The position numbers and the translations under genes are program-made. 64,000 bases of DNA, taken from Symsagittifera roscoffensis (Eukaryota > Xenacoelomorpha > Acoela > Convolutidae). The stretch spans positions 1,118,001-1,182,000 of the forward strand of contig NC_087065.1 of assembly GCF_963678635.1 (NCBI RefSeq). Reading direction: 5' to 3'. The notes below the pieces were generated by a model. The model had not been told where the DNA came from and ran no database searches. It saw only the letters and a list, made by a program, of their open reading frames with translations. Below, one piece after another: positions 49,776 through 61,865 of this stretch. Positions within the stretch are counted from its first letter, which is position 1. The number at the start of each line of letters is the position of its first letter.

Positions 49776-50959
49776 ATGACCAACGGTGCTTCAAAGATGG
49801 CAGCTGCCTCAGCAGGCTGTGGCTGGTCAGTGCTTAAATGGGCCACAGGAACCAACTTCGCCATCCAGCTGGCCGGCTTCTCAATTGCCAACTGGTTCAA
49901 AACTGAGAAGTTCTTCGACCTGACTGGAGCCATGACCAACATTGTGGTGCCTTCCATGTGTTTCTTCATGGGCAGAAATAATCGCAGCTCCAGGCTGTTG
50001 GTTTGTAAAATCCAATACGCTTGTGTAGTGCTCTGGGCTGCCAGGCTGGGCTCTTTCCTGTTCTACCGCGTGATGAAAGATGACGGCGACCGCAGATTCG
50101 ACAAAATCAAAAAGAGCACCGCTAGCTTCTTCGCCGCTTGGATGGTGCAAGGCGTCTGGGTTTCCCTGATTTCACTTCCCACATGCTGTATGTTTCTCAT
50201 GCAGAAGAATATTCCAGTGCGACCAGCCCCTGCACACATACTTGGATGGTCAATGTTCGCCGTCGGATTCCTTCTAGAAGCTGTCGCCGACCAGCAGAAA
50301 TTGTCGTTCAACTCAAACAAAGAGAATGAGAAAGAGTTCATGAGGTCTGGGCTGTGGAGTTTGAGTAGACATCCGAACTACTTAGGTACATAAGCAACAT
50401 CAAGTCACTTTCAAGAAACATGCAACTGCGTACATCATCTCGTGAATAAATGATAGTAAGCGTGTGTGCTGCTGAGTGGCGAACGTTTTTACTAGCTACT
50501 ATTGTTTTTTTTTTATCAGAAATAGGCTCGAATGATATTTTTGAAGGTTAAATTCATTTTAACTAAACTAAAAATAATTGTATGTGGAAAGCGTGTTTTG
50601 TATTCGCCAAAAATTAAATTTAGATCATTCAGTCAACATCATAAAGTATCCAACCAGACCCAAATACATTCTTCCGGGTTGTTAGTGTAGATGTCCTGGA
50701 ATAAGTGGTGAAGCTTTGTTGTATGTTCCTCTCAGGCGAAGTGATTCTGTGGTGGGGTCTGTACCTCTCGGCTGTGGCCTCCACTCGCTGCAGATTTTAC
50801 CGCAGCTCCATGCTCATCAGTCCCCTCTTCGTCACCTACTTGCTGGGCGTCTTCTCCCTCAACATGCTGGAGAGATCGAGTGAAAAGAAGTACGGATCTC
50901 ACCCGGACTACCAGTCCTACAAGGACACAACACGCAAGCTCATCCCCTTCCTGTACTAG
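49776..50959 (+). CDS. DUF1295 / steroid 5-alpha-reductase-like membrane protein (2 exons, 277 aa)
   Basis: Exon 1 is 49776-50385 (phase 1 donor GTACAT) and exon 2 is 50736-50959 (acceptor CCTCTCAG, stop TAG). Starts MTNGASKMAAASAG, then several hydrophobic segments (for example IQYACVVLWAARLGSFLFYR, MVQGVWVSLISLPTCCMFLM, LGWSMFAVGFLLEAVADQQK). The family signature is GLWSLSRHPNYLG, completed over the junction to EVILWWGLYL. Near the C-terminus MLERSSEKKYGSHPDYQSYK is also typical. DUF1295 proteins are predicted NAD(P)H-dependent reductases of the steroid-reductase C-terminal fold; the substrate is unknown in animals. I chose the ATG after the acceptor-like AG; an in-frame start 26 codons upstream is possible. 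Length fits the family (about 250-300 aa). Confidence 0.9.
50386..50735. other. Intron of the DUF1295 gene
   Basis: 350 bp, GTACAT to CTCTCAG. Its last 92 bases belong to the 1706-bp duplicated unit. Confidence 0.8.
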
Positions 50960-53900
50960 CAGGCCAACTATAGATTTCAACTTCCTGTACAAGCAACAGC
51001 ACAGAAAACAACTCATCTACTGACGTCTCGTCTGAACTTTATTTTTTGTGATAATAATTTTATAAGCTGATCTCTTATCTTCACTTTCATTAATATGAAT
51101 TCGATATTGCCAGAGTTTTGTGGAAAAAAGTTTACAGATTGACTGTAGAGTAGTCGTCTCTTGCGGTTTCTGGTTGTTTAGCAGCAATACTGATAACGAG
51201 GTCCGGTGGTGTATCACGCAAGTTACGTTTACATGTGCCTTTGGTCAGTGTCTTTGGTCAGCCATCTTCTCTTCGATCTCAAATTATAAGGTTTATTAAA
51301 TAACTAATTGAAGAATTTGCATGAAATGGCAAGCAAGTATTGTGGTTCCGGAAACCACTTTTTTCCTTTTTGCGGAAAAGTTCTAGCTGCCCAAATTGAA
51401 GAAAACCATTCAAGAAACCCTGGATGGAAAATTACTTTCCTGATTTGTCCCGGTGAGTTCCGAGCACCGTCGGTATTTAAAGAAAATATCTAACATGGAT
51501 TGCTGTAATATTTGATGGGTTTGTAAATTCCGCCTCAATTCTAATCGGCTTTGTCTGCAGTTCATGTTTTAATTATATTGATAAGTAAAGCATGAAAGAA
51601 TTTATTTCTTATTGTTAATGGTAAATATGCATTCAACGAGAATTTAAACCTGAAGCACCAGAAACAGTGAGGGGACAGTTAACGACCCAATTGAGTTACA
51701 GAGCAATGCCCGTTTTATCAAATGAAATACGAAATTTGAGATCTGAAAACAAAAGAAAAAAAAAATTTAAGTTTAAATAAACATAAGCAGCAGATTTATG
51801 GCTTTGTCTAGACAAGTTAATGACAAAGCCCAAGCTTTGCATCAATATTTAAAATCATTGTTCAATCATAGTCGGTATAAAACCAAGATAAATAAAAAAA
51901 GTTTAAATTCACTTATAGCTTCTGAAACTAGCTTGTCGTAGGCACCCCTATTCGGTTTCAAAAACAAAACTTTAACTTGTTCACTTTATGGTTACTGCTT
52001 CTACTATCTGTGTCGCATCCCTTGTAGCCTCTCAGTCATCAGTACAACTGATTGGGGGCTGAACGGTCAGTAGACTCCTAACTGAGCCCATGAGGCAGTA
52101 ACCAACGATCAAGCACAAGTGTGGTTTTCAAAATGCCGAAGACGCCTTGAAAACCATATATAATAGTATATTTTAAAAAACTTGAAATATGCAGGCACTC
52201 CACATCTCTCATTCTCCGGCATTATCCTTGCATCCAAAAAATTGTCAACTAAAGCCAATTTGATTAGCTTTTCATTGATTAATAAACAAATCGTTGAATA
52301 TCTGAATTGAACTTGATCAAAAATTTTTGGAATTAAGGAAATTTGTCTTAAGTATCCAACCAGACCCAAATACATTCTTCCGGGTTGTTAGTGTAGATGT
52401 CCTGGAATAAGTGGTGAAGCTTTGTTGTATGTTCCTCTCAGGCGAAGTGATTCTGTGGTGGGGTCTGTACCTCTCGGCTGTGGCCTCCACTCGCTGCAGA
52501 TTTTACCGCAGCTCCATGCTCATCAGTCCCCTCTTCGTCACCTACTTGCTGGGCGTCTTCTCCCTCAACATGCTGGAGAGATCGAGTGAAAAGAAGTACG
52601 GATCTCACCCGGACTACCAGTCCTACAAGGACACAACACGCAAGCTCATCCCCTTCCTGTACTAGCAGGCCAACTATAGATTTCAACTTCCTGTACAAGC
52701 AACAGCACAGAAAACAACTCATCTACTGACGTCTCGTCTGAACTTTATTTTTTGTGATAATAATTTTATAAGCTGATCTCTTATCTTCACTTTCATTAAT
52801 ATGAATTCGATATTGCCAGAGTTTTGTGGAAAAAAAATTACAGATTGACTGTAGAGTAGTCGTCTCTTGCGGTTTCTGGTTGTTTAGCAGCAATACTGAT
52901 AACGAGGTCCGGTGGTGTATCACGCAAGTTACGTTTACATGTGCCTTTGGTCAGTGTCTTTGGTCAGCCATCTTCTCTTCGATCTCAAATTATAAGGTTT
53001 ATTAAATAACTAATTGAAGAATTTGCATGAAATGGCAAGCAAGTATTGTGGTTCCGGAAACCACTTTTTTCCTTTTTGCGGAAAAGTTCTAGCTGCCCAA
53101 ATTGAAGAAAACCATTCAAGAAACCCTGGATGGAAAATTACTTTCCTGATTTGTCCCGGTGAGTTCCGAGCACCGTCGGTATTTAAAGAAAATATCTAAC
53201 ATGGATTGCTGTAATATTTGATGGGTTTGTAAATTCCGCCTCAATTCTAATCGGCTTTGTCTGCAGTTCATGTTTTAATTATATTGATAAGTAAAGCATG
53301 AAAGAATTTATTTCTTATTGTTAATGGTAAATATGCATTCAACGAGAATTTAAACCTGAAGCACCAGAAACAGTGAGGGGACAGTTAACGACCCAATTGA
53401 GTTACAGAGCAATGCCCGTTTTATCAAATGAAATACGAAATTTGAGATCTGAAAACAAAAGAAAAAAAAAATTAAGTTTAAATAAACATAAGCAGCAGAT
53501 TTATGGCTTTGTCTAGACAAGTTAATGACAAAGCCCAAGCTTTGCATCAATATTTAAAATCATTGTTCAATCATAGTCGGTATAAAACCAAGATAAATAA
53601 AAAAAGTTTAAATTCACTTATAGCTTCTGAAACTAGCTTGTCGTAGGCACCCCTATTCGGTTTCAAAAACAAAACTTTAACTTGTTCACTTTATGGTTAC
53701 TGCTTCTACTATCTGTGTCGCATCCCTTGTAGCCTCTCAGTCATCAGTACAACTGATTGGGGGCTGAACGGTCAGTAGACTCCTAACTGAGCCCATGAGG
53801 CAGTAACCAACGATCAAGCACAAGTGTGGTTTTCAAAATGCCGAAGACGCCTTGAAAACCATATATAATAGTATATTTTAAAAAACTTGAAATATGCAGG

Positions 53901-54055
53901 CACTCCACATCTCTCATTCTCCGGCATTATCCTTGCATCCAAAAAATTGTCAACTAAAGCCAATTTGATTAGCTTTTCATTGATTAATAAACAAATCGTT
54001 GAATATCTGAATTGAACTTGATCAAAAATTTTTGGAATTAAGGAAATTTGTCTTA
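50644..54055 (+). repeat. 1706-bp tandem duplication carrying the terminal exon
   Basis: Unit 50644-52349 is followed at once by 52350-54055. Both begin AAGTATCCAACCAGACCCAA and end TTAAGGAAATTTGTCTT. Differences are a few single bases and poly-A length changes. The non-exonic 1.3 kb of the unit contains no recognised gene; a 61-codon frame (51308-51493, copied at 53014-53199) is unrecognised. AATAAA at 51776-51781 and its copy could serve as polyadenylation signals. Confidence 0.95.
52442..52665 (+). pseudogene. Second copy of the DUF1295 gene's terminal exon
   Basis: Encodes exactly the same amino acids as 50736-50959, with the same acceptor CCTCTCAG and stop. It could be spliced as an alternative terminal exon giving an identical protein with a different 3' UTR, or it may be unused. 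Confidence 0.9.
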
Positions 54056-54392
54056 GTATATTTTAAAAAATTAGCTCCTCTGTAACTAAGTGAAGCTCTT
54101 TGAAATTTGCTATTGAAGTTTGGAGTTTTCATAAAGTTAAAAGTTGGCCATATACGACGGTTTATCAAATACAAAGCTCATGAAAAAGTTTCATTTAACA
54201 AGCTCATTTAAAAGAGTGTCGTCCTGCTATTGATCGCAAGACAAGTTTGAGGAGTTCATACACATGCAGCTCGTGAATTGTTAGAAATTTTCCATCATTA
54301 AAAACTTGTCGAATGATTTCATGTTTTATTTTGAAAAAAAATCAATCGAATATTTTATTTTTAGATAAAAAAGGGGTAAACAGTTTGTGTAG
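54056..54392. other. Spacer without gene
   Basis: AT-rich single-copy sequence between the 1706-bp duplication and the LINE/SINE composite. Nothing recognised. Confidence 0.5.
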
Positions 54393-55265
54393 GAAGTGCA
54401 ACCATACACCAATATTCACTATTGAAAAATGGGCCTAATATTAGAGCCATAATATTCAATCATAAGCTTAGGTCTTATGAAATTAATGTGAGAATTAAAT
54501 GATAATTTAGCATCTACATAAACACCAGTGATTGTAGTACATAAAGTCAGTGATTGTAGTACATAAAGTCCAGTGATGTTTGTGTCGTCGGCAAATAGAA
54601 AAACTTCGCTAATTTTGCAGAATTTTGGTATGTCGTTCAAATATAAGAAACAGCAGATCCCAAAGTGTACCCCTGTGGGACACCACCTTCCAGATATCGC
54701 CACTTTGATCGCGTTTCACCAATTTGGACAACTTGTTTGCGGTGCTTCAAGTAACTTCTAAACCAAAGTAATTTTTTTCCACTGACACCATACATATCTA
54801 ACTTATCAAAAAGAATACCGTGATCCAGTGTGCTTTTTTAATCAAGAAAAACTGTTCTCTTGGATGATTTAGTTTTTTCTAAGCGACATTTCTCTGTTAA
54901 TTCGGCAATAGCATCAATAGTACTGTGCTTTTTTTCGAAAACCAAATTGTTTGATAAAAAAAGTGATTTTTTTCAAGATAGCTGTACACTCGCTTTCACA
55001 TTGCTCGTTCAAATACCCTACTCTAGGTTACAAGAAGTGATATTGGTCAATAGTTACTGACATCCAGTTTCGATCCTGCTTTATATAAAGAATATACTAC
55101 CGCTTGAGCCAGAGCGGTAGGAAAACATCCTGATTTAAAGGATATTTCAATGAGTTTTTTCAAGTACAAGTTAATAGGTAATGAGTTTTTTCAAGTACAA
55201 GTTGAATAGAATTTTGCCCTGCGAAATACAAAGTAATAATTCACCATTTTTGCAGTTTTTTGCTA
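54393..55265 (-). pseudogene. Dead LINE reverse transcriptase (copy 1)
   Basis: Minus strand, in order: GCFPTALAQAVVYSLYKAGS then KLDVSNY and PISLL; KRVYSYLEKNH; FGFRKKHSTIDAIAELTEKC; LDHGILFDKLDMYGVSGKKL; WFRSYLKHRKQVVQIGETRS; EGGVPQGYTLGS; then, in another frame, LNDIPKFCKISEVFLFADDT. These are RT blocks 1-5 of the CR1/Jockey type with catalytic FADD. Several stops and at least two frameshifts. The template for the YADD-type core is intact at amino-acid level but not as an ORF. Confidence 0.85.
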
Positions 55266-55464
55266 AATGAAGCACCATTTTTCGCCGTCAAATAGAACAA
55301 GAATTTTCCGTTTAAAAACGTAGATCGGACGAAGTCATTATGGTTGAGATAATTTATTCTGAAAGTAAAAACAACTTGAGAGCTGTTCTGGGGTAGACAG
55401 CTGAAGTTTTGATGATTACTGTTTTTGAATATTTCCAAATGTTATATAACTTTTCTTACTTTGT

Positions 55465-55800
55465 TGTGAGCGAGCGTTGTGTATTTTTTAGTACGACTCT
55501 GCTTTTCTTCCAGCCTTATTCGCAAATAAAAGTGCGCATGTGGTGGCTGTCATCACAATTTTTAGTATTGGAAATTTCATAGATTCTGTTATCTACTTTA
55601 TGCATGGCTAGTGTTTGATATGAGTCCGTGGCTGAGAGGTAAAAACATAAGATTCTAAATCTCGAGGTGGCATATTCGAATCCAGCCGAATGCATCATTG
55701 TTGCCAGTGCGAGGCTTAAGTCTACGTTTTCACTTTATAGAGCTGCTTTTTTGTCGTTTTATCGCTAGTTATTGCGAAATGCAGCTTTGCTTAAGTTGTT
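55465..55800 (+). mobile_element. S1 tRNA-derived SINE-like element (copy 1 of 3)
   Basis: TGTTGTGAGCGAGCGTTGTG start, CAGCCTTATTCGCAAATAAA, tRNA-like 55622-55685 (A box CCGTGGCTGAGAGGTAAAAA, B box GAGGTGGCATATTCGAATCC), then AGCCGAATGCATCATTG, GAGGCTTAAGTCTAC, and end TTATTGCGAAATGCAGCTTT. Identical layout at 61530-61865 and 63308-63645. Confidence 0.72.
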
Positions 55801-57625
55801 ATTTTCTTTTTTTTTTCGAAGGAACAGTGAAGATGGGATGGTAAATTTTAGATTCTGCGTATATGCCTGCAATGAGCTTATATATTATATAATTTAATTT
55901 TTTGGTAATGGTTTCTGGTAGTTCTTCAAAAATAGAGGAATAATTGTTCGGATGAATTAATTTTTTTTGGGTCCCAGACATTAACGGTTTTTTTTGTCAG
56001 CTCATAAAGATAAACATTTGGTGAACATGGTTCGTCAATTATAAATAAACTAAAATTGAACAAAATGGCAGAATCAGAACAAGGACAGTTTTGTCTCGGA
56101 CACAAATGTCTCATAAAATTTCAAATAATTGGATTATTTTGTCTGGGAGACAATTGTCTATGCATCAATTTTTCTTAAGTTAATTAATCCTGATTTCAAA
56201 GTTCCTGATTGAATTAGAACAGCCAGTTGTGTGCAAATAGCGCAAAATGTTGACCACTTTTTATTAAAAAGCTTAGGCCTTTTTTATGCGCGGTAGGATA
56301 AAAAGAAAGAAGGCAGTTTAGAGCGCTAGAACAACAATCATAAGAATTTACAGTTGTCTTCAGAAAAACAAATAACCAACACTAAATTTTTTCTCATTTT
56401 TTGCTGTTTTCAATTACTTAAACCCAAAATTGTTATTGCCCAGCGCTAAGTGAAGCTTTAATTAATAGATTTTCCTGAGCTCAGAAAAGTGTTTTCTTGT
56501 AACAAAAGTTACTCGCTGGCTTTACTCCTGCAAATTACAAGAAAAACTGAAAATTCAAATCATTTTTTTTTCGTTGAAATTAATATTTCGCTATTTTTCA
56601 AGGTTCAAATGATATAATTCTAAAAACAATTTGCTGTTTTTTGGCACCTGATTTTTGTGAGCAAAAAACAAACTAATAGGAAAAACATAGTTCCTTGCCA
56701 TTTTTTGGGTCGAAAAAAACTAAATTTGCTAGCTAAAAAAAGTTCATTAATGACCAAGTGAATTGCAGAATACAGCTGTCTTCAGAGGTACGAAGGTATT
56801 TTCGGTCAAAGGGCTTTTTGTATATTACATGGTTTGCTTTATCTTTTGTAGCGACCACGAAAGCGTGGAAAAAATTTCTCTCACGAAACGAGACTTACCA
56901 AAAAAATTGTTAAGCACCATGCTTGGCTTCCTTTTTAGTTCTAAAGTTCTTTTTCGAGTAAACTGGGCTGATTAATTTTGCTTGTCAAACCGATTTGCAA
57001 ATCGATGTTCTAGCAGATTGTCATTTCATGTTCTCTCGCAAATTGCTTTCAGACCACTAACTAGAACTGGAAGACATTTCACTCCCGTTTCTCAAACCAT
57101 ACAAAAGTTGACAATTTCTGTCAATTTTTAATGATAATCTTTTTTTCATCTTTTTTTTCCTTCAAATAAACGCTCCTTTTGATACGAGATCGTTTTTTAC
57201 ATTCTTAGTTGCTCATTTTTGTGTTCAGTTCACCTGTTTAATTTTGTTGCACCATATACATAACAACAGGGCTAAAGTCCAATTACTGCTGAATGTTATA
57301 AAACAGGCTTTTGCGGTTGTAGTCATTTTCGAAGAAAGTGATGGAATACTTGTCCTCGGCCTAGGTTTTTTCTTCAAGAGGGTTTGTTTCGACTTCAGTA
57401 ATTCGTTTTAAACAACTATTTACAATTATCTGTCGTTTGAAAAAGATCTATTTTCTGAGTTAAATCATATAAATATTTCAACTTTATAAAACAACTTTAT
57501 ATTTCAAATTCCAATTCAATGGAGGACATCTACTTGCTAGGGCTGTGTGAAGAATTGAAATACCTAATCGGTTGATTTTAGATTATTAAATTGAACTGTA
57601 CTAAAAATTAACTGATTTTGAAGTT
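55801..57625. other. Rest of composite block (to about 56685) and single-copy spacer
   Basis: The first 885 bp recur at about 61870-62750. The remainder (56686-57625) is AT-rich single-copy sequence. No gene supported. Confidence 0.5.
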
Positions 57626-58340
57626 TCAACACAGAAGTGAAGCTGAGCTTCGCACTACTCGCAATGCAAAAATGAACTATTATGGTTAAAAACGCATAAT
57701 AGACAAATCAAAAATTAAAAAAAAAACAAAAAAAAAGTTCTTTTGTCAAAAAAAAAGTTTAAAAATTTCCAAAAACCTTTAAAAAAATCCGAAAAGCTAA
57801 ATTGAAAAACCGAACTTTCAAAATCCTTTCTGAGAGTACTAAGCCGACACATTGAGCATTCAGACAAACACAGCCGAAAATTTTCAGTTAGAAAAAAAAG
57901 ACAATTCACGACTAGATTCGAACTACTGGGCATAGTTGTCTCTAACAAGGGTGTTACCGCTAAGCCACATGCGCAGAGTTGTACGTGAATTTGAGTTTAA
58001 AGTTGCAAAGCCGCTGACAATTTCTTTTGCTCGCCAAATGCATCAAAATCAGGTGACAGGCGATAAAAAATAAACCGAAAGTTCTTAAGCCGATTGAAGG
58101 AAAGAGAAAAAACCAAACAAAAACAGATATTTTGAAACAAGAGTATTTTTGAAACAGATACATTGAAACAAGTAATTTTACAACCAACATAAAAAAACAA
58201 TGGTTGCGAATTCACAGAATCGGATATGACCACCAATTCGAGACATCCTGTGAAAAGATGACTTGTGAATGAGTCATCCCGTGAAAAAGCCTAGTACCCG
58301 GTTGCAACACTCTTGCTAATCGCAAGGGTAATTATTAGGG
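57626..58340 (-). mobile_element. S2 tRNA-derived SINE-like element
   Basis: Minus strand starts TTACCCTTGCGATTAGCAAG then GTTGCAACCGGGTACTAGGC. tRNA-like head 57972-57905 (A box TGTGGCTTAGCGGTAACACC, B box CCAGTAGTTCGAATCTAGTC). End AGTGCGAAGCTCAGCTTCAC then TTCTGTGTT. Same plan as 19356-20165. Confidence 0.68.
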
Positions 58341-58669
58341 TATCTATTAAAAAAATCTGCGTATCAGGGAGTATAAGAGTATCAAAATCTGCCACTATTA
58401 TGCTTTCAGAAAAACTTTTGGGCCAATGCGGGAATTATCCTGAGCAGTGCCTTACACAAATTGTCGCGCCTGAATGTCAGGATGTTCCTTTTTCTATGAG
58501 AAAACCTAAACAAACTCGAAAAGTCTCGATGTTTTCGAAAAAAGAAATTGAAATGATGATAGCCCGCATTGACTTGAAATAGAAGTTGAACGTCTATGAA
58601 TCCCATTTTTCTACTATTTGATACTTTCGTTGCGTTGCTGGTCGACAAACTTATCACTTCATTCTAAAA

Positions 58670-59245
58670 CACAGAGGCGAAGCAGAGTTTGGCATCACTT
58701 GTGATACAACAAAAGAAAAAAAAATCAAAAATGTCAAATAACTAAATTTATCGTAATGATTTAGGTAAGTTTTGAAACAAAAACATTCCAAAACAATAGA
58801 ATGTGAAATTAGCATCGGTAGATGACTTATCCAGCGGTAACAAAGCTGAAATCACCTTGACAGAAAACTTTTCAGCCGAAAAAAGTCAACAAGACTCATG
58901 AAAAGTTAATAAGTCCCCTTCACCCTCAAAACACTCTATTTCACCCTCAAAACACTCTATAACAACTTTATTTGCTCATCAAACGAAACAATATGAGACA
59001 ACTAAGCCAATATAAAATAGACCAAAGCCTGCTAAGCCCAACAAAATGAAAAAAAAAATCCCAAGAAATATAAGACCAATAAAAAGATATAGGCCCCCCT
59101 CACCCTCAAAACACAGACACGCACACCCACCCACAAACACACACACACACACACACACGTTTTTTTCGCAATATGAGCCCGATAAGCCGATATAATATTG
59201 GCCGAAACCTGTCAGGCCGAAAAAGGAAAAAAAATCCGAAAACAA
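58670..59245 (-). mobile_element. S-family 3' ends, partial, with (AC)n
   Basis: Minus strand ends GTGATGCCAAACTCTGCTTC then GCCTCTGTGTT (58670-58702). Upstream there is a duplicated stretch (CACCCTCAAAACACTCTAT twice at 58920-58960) and (AC)n at 59137-59158. No tRNA boxes seen. Confidence 0.45.
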
Positions 59246-59480
59246 AATTCTTGTCATGAAAAACTTGAAATATAATTTCTATTAAAATTTTTTAACATTT
59301 TGTGCAATCCAGGGTTGAGCATAATAAAAAAATTGTGTTTTAATTGAAATGATTTGAAATTAGGTCACTTAGTCAATAAAAAATAGGCCGAAAATATTTG
59401 GGCAGAATAAAATTTTTAAGCGAAAAAAAAGAATTACATACGATAGAGGTTTTAAAAATTACAAACAAACGAAAGCAGAG

Positions 59481-59527
59481 TGTGTGTGTGTTTGTTTGTG
59501 TGTGTGTGTGTGTGTGCGTGTGTGTGC

Positions 59528-59560
<33 letters not shown>
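59481..59560 (+). repeat. (TG)n microsatellite, about 80 bp
   Basis: Near-continuous TG dinucleotides with a few interruptions (TTTGTTTG, CGTG, CGCG). Alternating purine-pyrimidine tracts of this length can adopt Z-DNA. Confidence 0.95.
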
Positions 59561-59561
<1 letters not shown>

Positions 59562-59879
59562 TTAAGTAGTTTATCCCCTAATTGTTGCGAGAAACTTATT
59601 AAATAGTTTCATGTGATGTGATACGCTCATAATGGTACGCTTGTAAGAAGAAGGCCCGGTACGGGATTTTAGAGACAAGCTCGTCAAGCCGCGATACACC
59701 CCCTCTACCCGGACATCCCCGCCGGAACCTCCACCCGTGAAAAACCAGGTTGCAATCGCTTTAATTTTTTTTAATGTGTTTTTTAAATCTATTTCTCTAC
59801 AATCCATTTAACAATCTATTCTTTCTCTTGTTTTGTCTCTTTTGTACCCTGTTTAGTGAATGTCCGTGCCAAAGTACAG

Positions 59880-60474
59880 GCCCAAGTGTTTACCCAAGTG
59901 GAGCAGGAAATTGGTAATAGGAACCTCAAGGACCAAGAACTGCAGCCCCAAAGATGTCGGAGCCACAGTTCACTCGTACAGAGTTGCAAAAATAGCCGAC
60001 CTTGCCGCTATTGTCTCGCGGTACCCCTCGTAGAAACTGAACTGTGTTACTATAGTAGCAGGCTTTAATGATAACTCATCTACGGTTTCAGACTTTGCTA
60101 ATGATTGGAGATTTTTAATAAATTTGATAATTCATAAGTTTAACCCAAATGTGCTTATTATCCCCGAAACCATCCTCTCTGCAAACAATCACTTCATGAA
60201 CAGAAAACTTGGTGCTTTAAATAACTCTTTGTTTTGCTTTATTAATACAGTTTACCACTCAAGAGTTCGAATCTTTTCCTCCAATCTAAACGTAATTTTT
60301 AGTGCTAATATGTTTTGTAAACAGACCGGAAACTTGTATATATTCACCATAAATTTACCCTCCTCGCTGCCAAATTATGGCCGATCAAACGCACTGGCCT
60401 ATTTGCAAACCCCACCTCCGAAAAGGAGGCATATGGTGTGTCATTTGCAAAGCATACATCCATGTCTCATCTAG
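59880..60474 (+). pseudogene. SGNH-hydrolase-like ORF fragment, probably LINE ORF1
   Basis: One frame from 59911 to 60474 with a single TAG at 60031-60033: LVIGTSRTKNCSPKDVGATV then HSYRVAKIADLAAIVSRYP, the stop, IVAGFNDNSSTVSDFANDW and FNPNVLIIPETILSANNHFM. The strand/Ser turn IGTS and the GFND motif fit blocks I and III of the SGNH (GDSL) fold. A block V Asp-x-x-His is not visible. SGNH/esterase domains occur in ORF1 of several invertebrate LINEs, which would explain it here. A Pro-rich frame precedes it (around 59665-59750). It abuts the second LINE block directly. Confidence 0.5.
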
Positions 60475-60475
60475 C

Positions 60476-61355
60476 GAAGTGCAACCATACACCAATATTC
60501 ACTATTGAAAAATGGGCCTAATAATAGAGCCATAATATTCAATCATAAGCTTAGGTCTTATGAAATTAATGTGAGAATTAAATGATAATTTAGCATCTAC
60601 ATAAACACCAGTGATTGTAGTACATAAAGTCAGTGATTGTAGTACATAAAGTCCAGTGATGTTTGTGTCGTCGGCAAATAAAAAAACTTCGCTAATTTTG
60701 CAGAATTTTGGTATGTCGTTCAAATATAAGAAACAGCAGATCCCAAAGTGTACCCCTGTGGGACGCCACCTTCCAGATATCGCCACTTTGATCGCGTTTC
60801 ACCAATTTGGACAACTTGTTTGCGTTGCTTCAAGTAACTTCTAAACCAAAGTAAATTTTTTCCACTGACACCATACATATCTAACTTATAAAAAAGAATA
60901 CCGTGATCCAGTGTGCTTTTTTAATCAAGAAAAACTGTTCTCTTGGATGATTTAGTTTTTTCTAAGCGAAATTTCTCTGTTAATTCGGCAATAGCATCAA
61001 TAGTACTGTGCTTTTTTTCGAAAACCAAATTGTTTGATAAAAAAAGTGAGTTTTTTCAAGATAGCTGTACACTCGCTTTCACATTGCTCGTTCAAATACC
61101 CTACTCTAGGTTACAAGAAGTGATATTGGTCAATAGTTACTGATATCCAGTTTCGATCCTGCTTTATATAAAGAATATACTACCGCTTGAGCCAGAGCGG
61201 TAGGAAAACATCCTGATGTAAAGGATATTTCAATGAGTTTTTTCAAGTACATGTTAATAGGTAATGAGTTTTTTCAAGTACAAGTTGAATAGAATTTTGC
61301 CCTGCGAAATACAAAGTAAAAATTCACCATTTTTGCTGTTTTTTTGCTAAATGAA
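60476..61355 (-). pseudogene. Dead LINE reverse transcriptase (copy 2)
   Basis: Same blocks and same main lesions as 54393-55265, including the FADDTNIT catalytic segment in its own frame. A shared duplication rather than independent insertion. Confidence 0.85.
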
Positions 61356-61529
61356 GCACCATTTTTTGCCGTCAAATAGAACACAAGAATTTTCCGTTTA
61401 AAAACATAGATCGGACGAAGTCATTATGGTTGAGATAATTTATTCTGAAAGTAAAAACAACTTGAGAGCTGTTATAGAGAACTATAACAGAGAACTATAG
61501 AGATTTAAATGTTATATAACTTTTCTTAC

Positions 61530-61865
61530 TTTGTTGTGAGCGAGCGTTGTGTATTTTTAGTACGACTCTGCTTTTCTTCCAGCCTTATTCGCAAATAAAA
61601 GTGCGCATGTGGTGGCTGTCATCACAATTTTTAGTATTGGAAATTTCATAGATTCTGTTATCTACTTTATGCATGGCTAGTGTTTGATATGAGTCCGTGG
61701 CTGAGAGGTAAAAACATTAGATTCTAAATCTCGAGGTGGCATATTCGAATCCAGCCGAATGCATCATTGTTGCCAGTGCGAGGCTTAAGTCTACGTTTTC
61801 ACTTTATAGAGCTGCTTTTTTGTCGTTTTATCGCTAGTTATTGCGAAATGCAGCTTTGCTTAAGT
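61530..61865 (+). mobile_element. S1 tRNA-derived SINE-like element (copy 2 of 3)
   Basis: Near-identical to 55465-55800, carried with the composite block. Confidence 0.72.

Noticed and set aside
51308-51493. 61-codon frame MKNLHEMASKYCGSGNHF... in the 1706-bp unit
   Set aside because: No homology recognised and its conservation is explained by the recent duplication.
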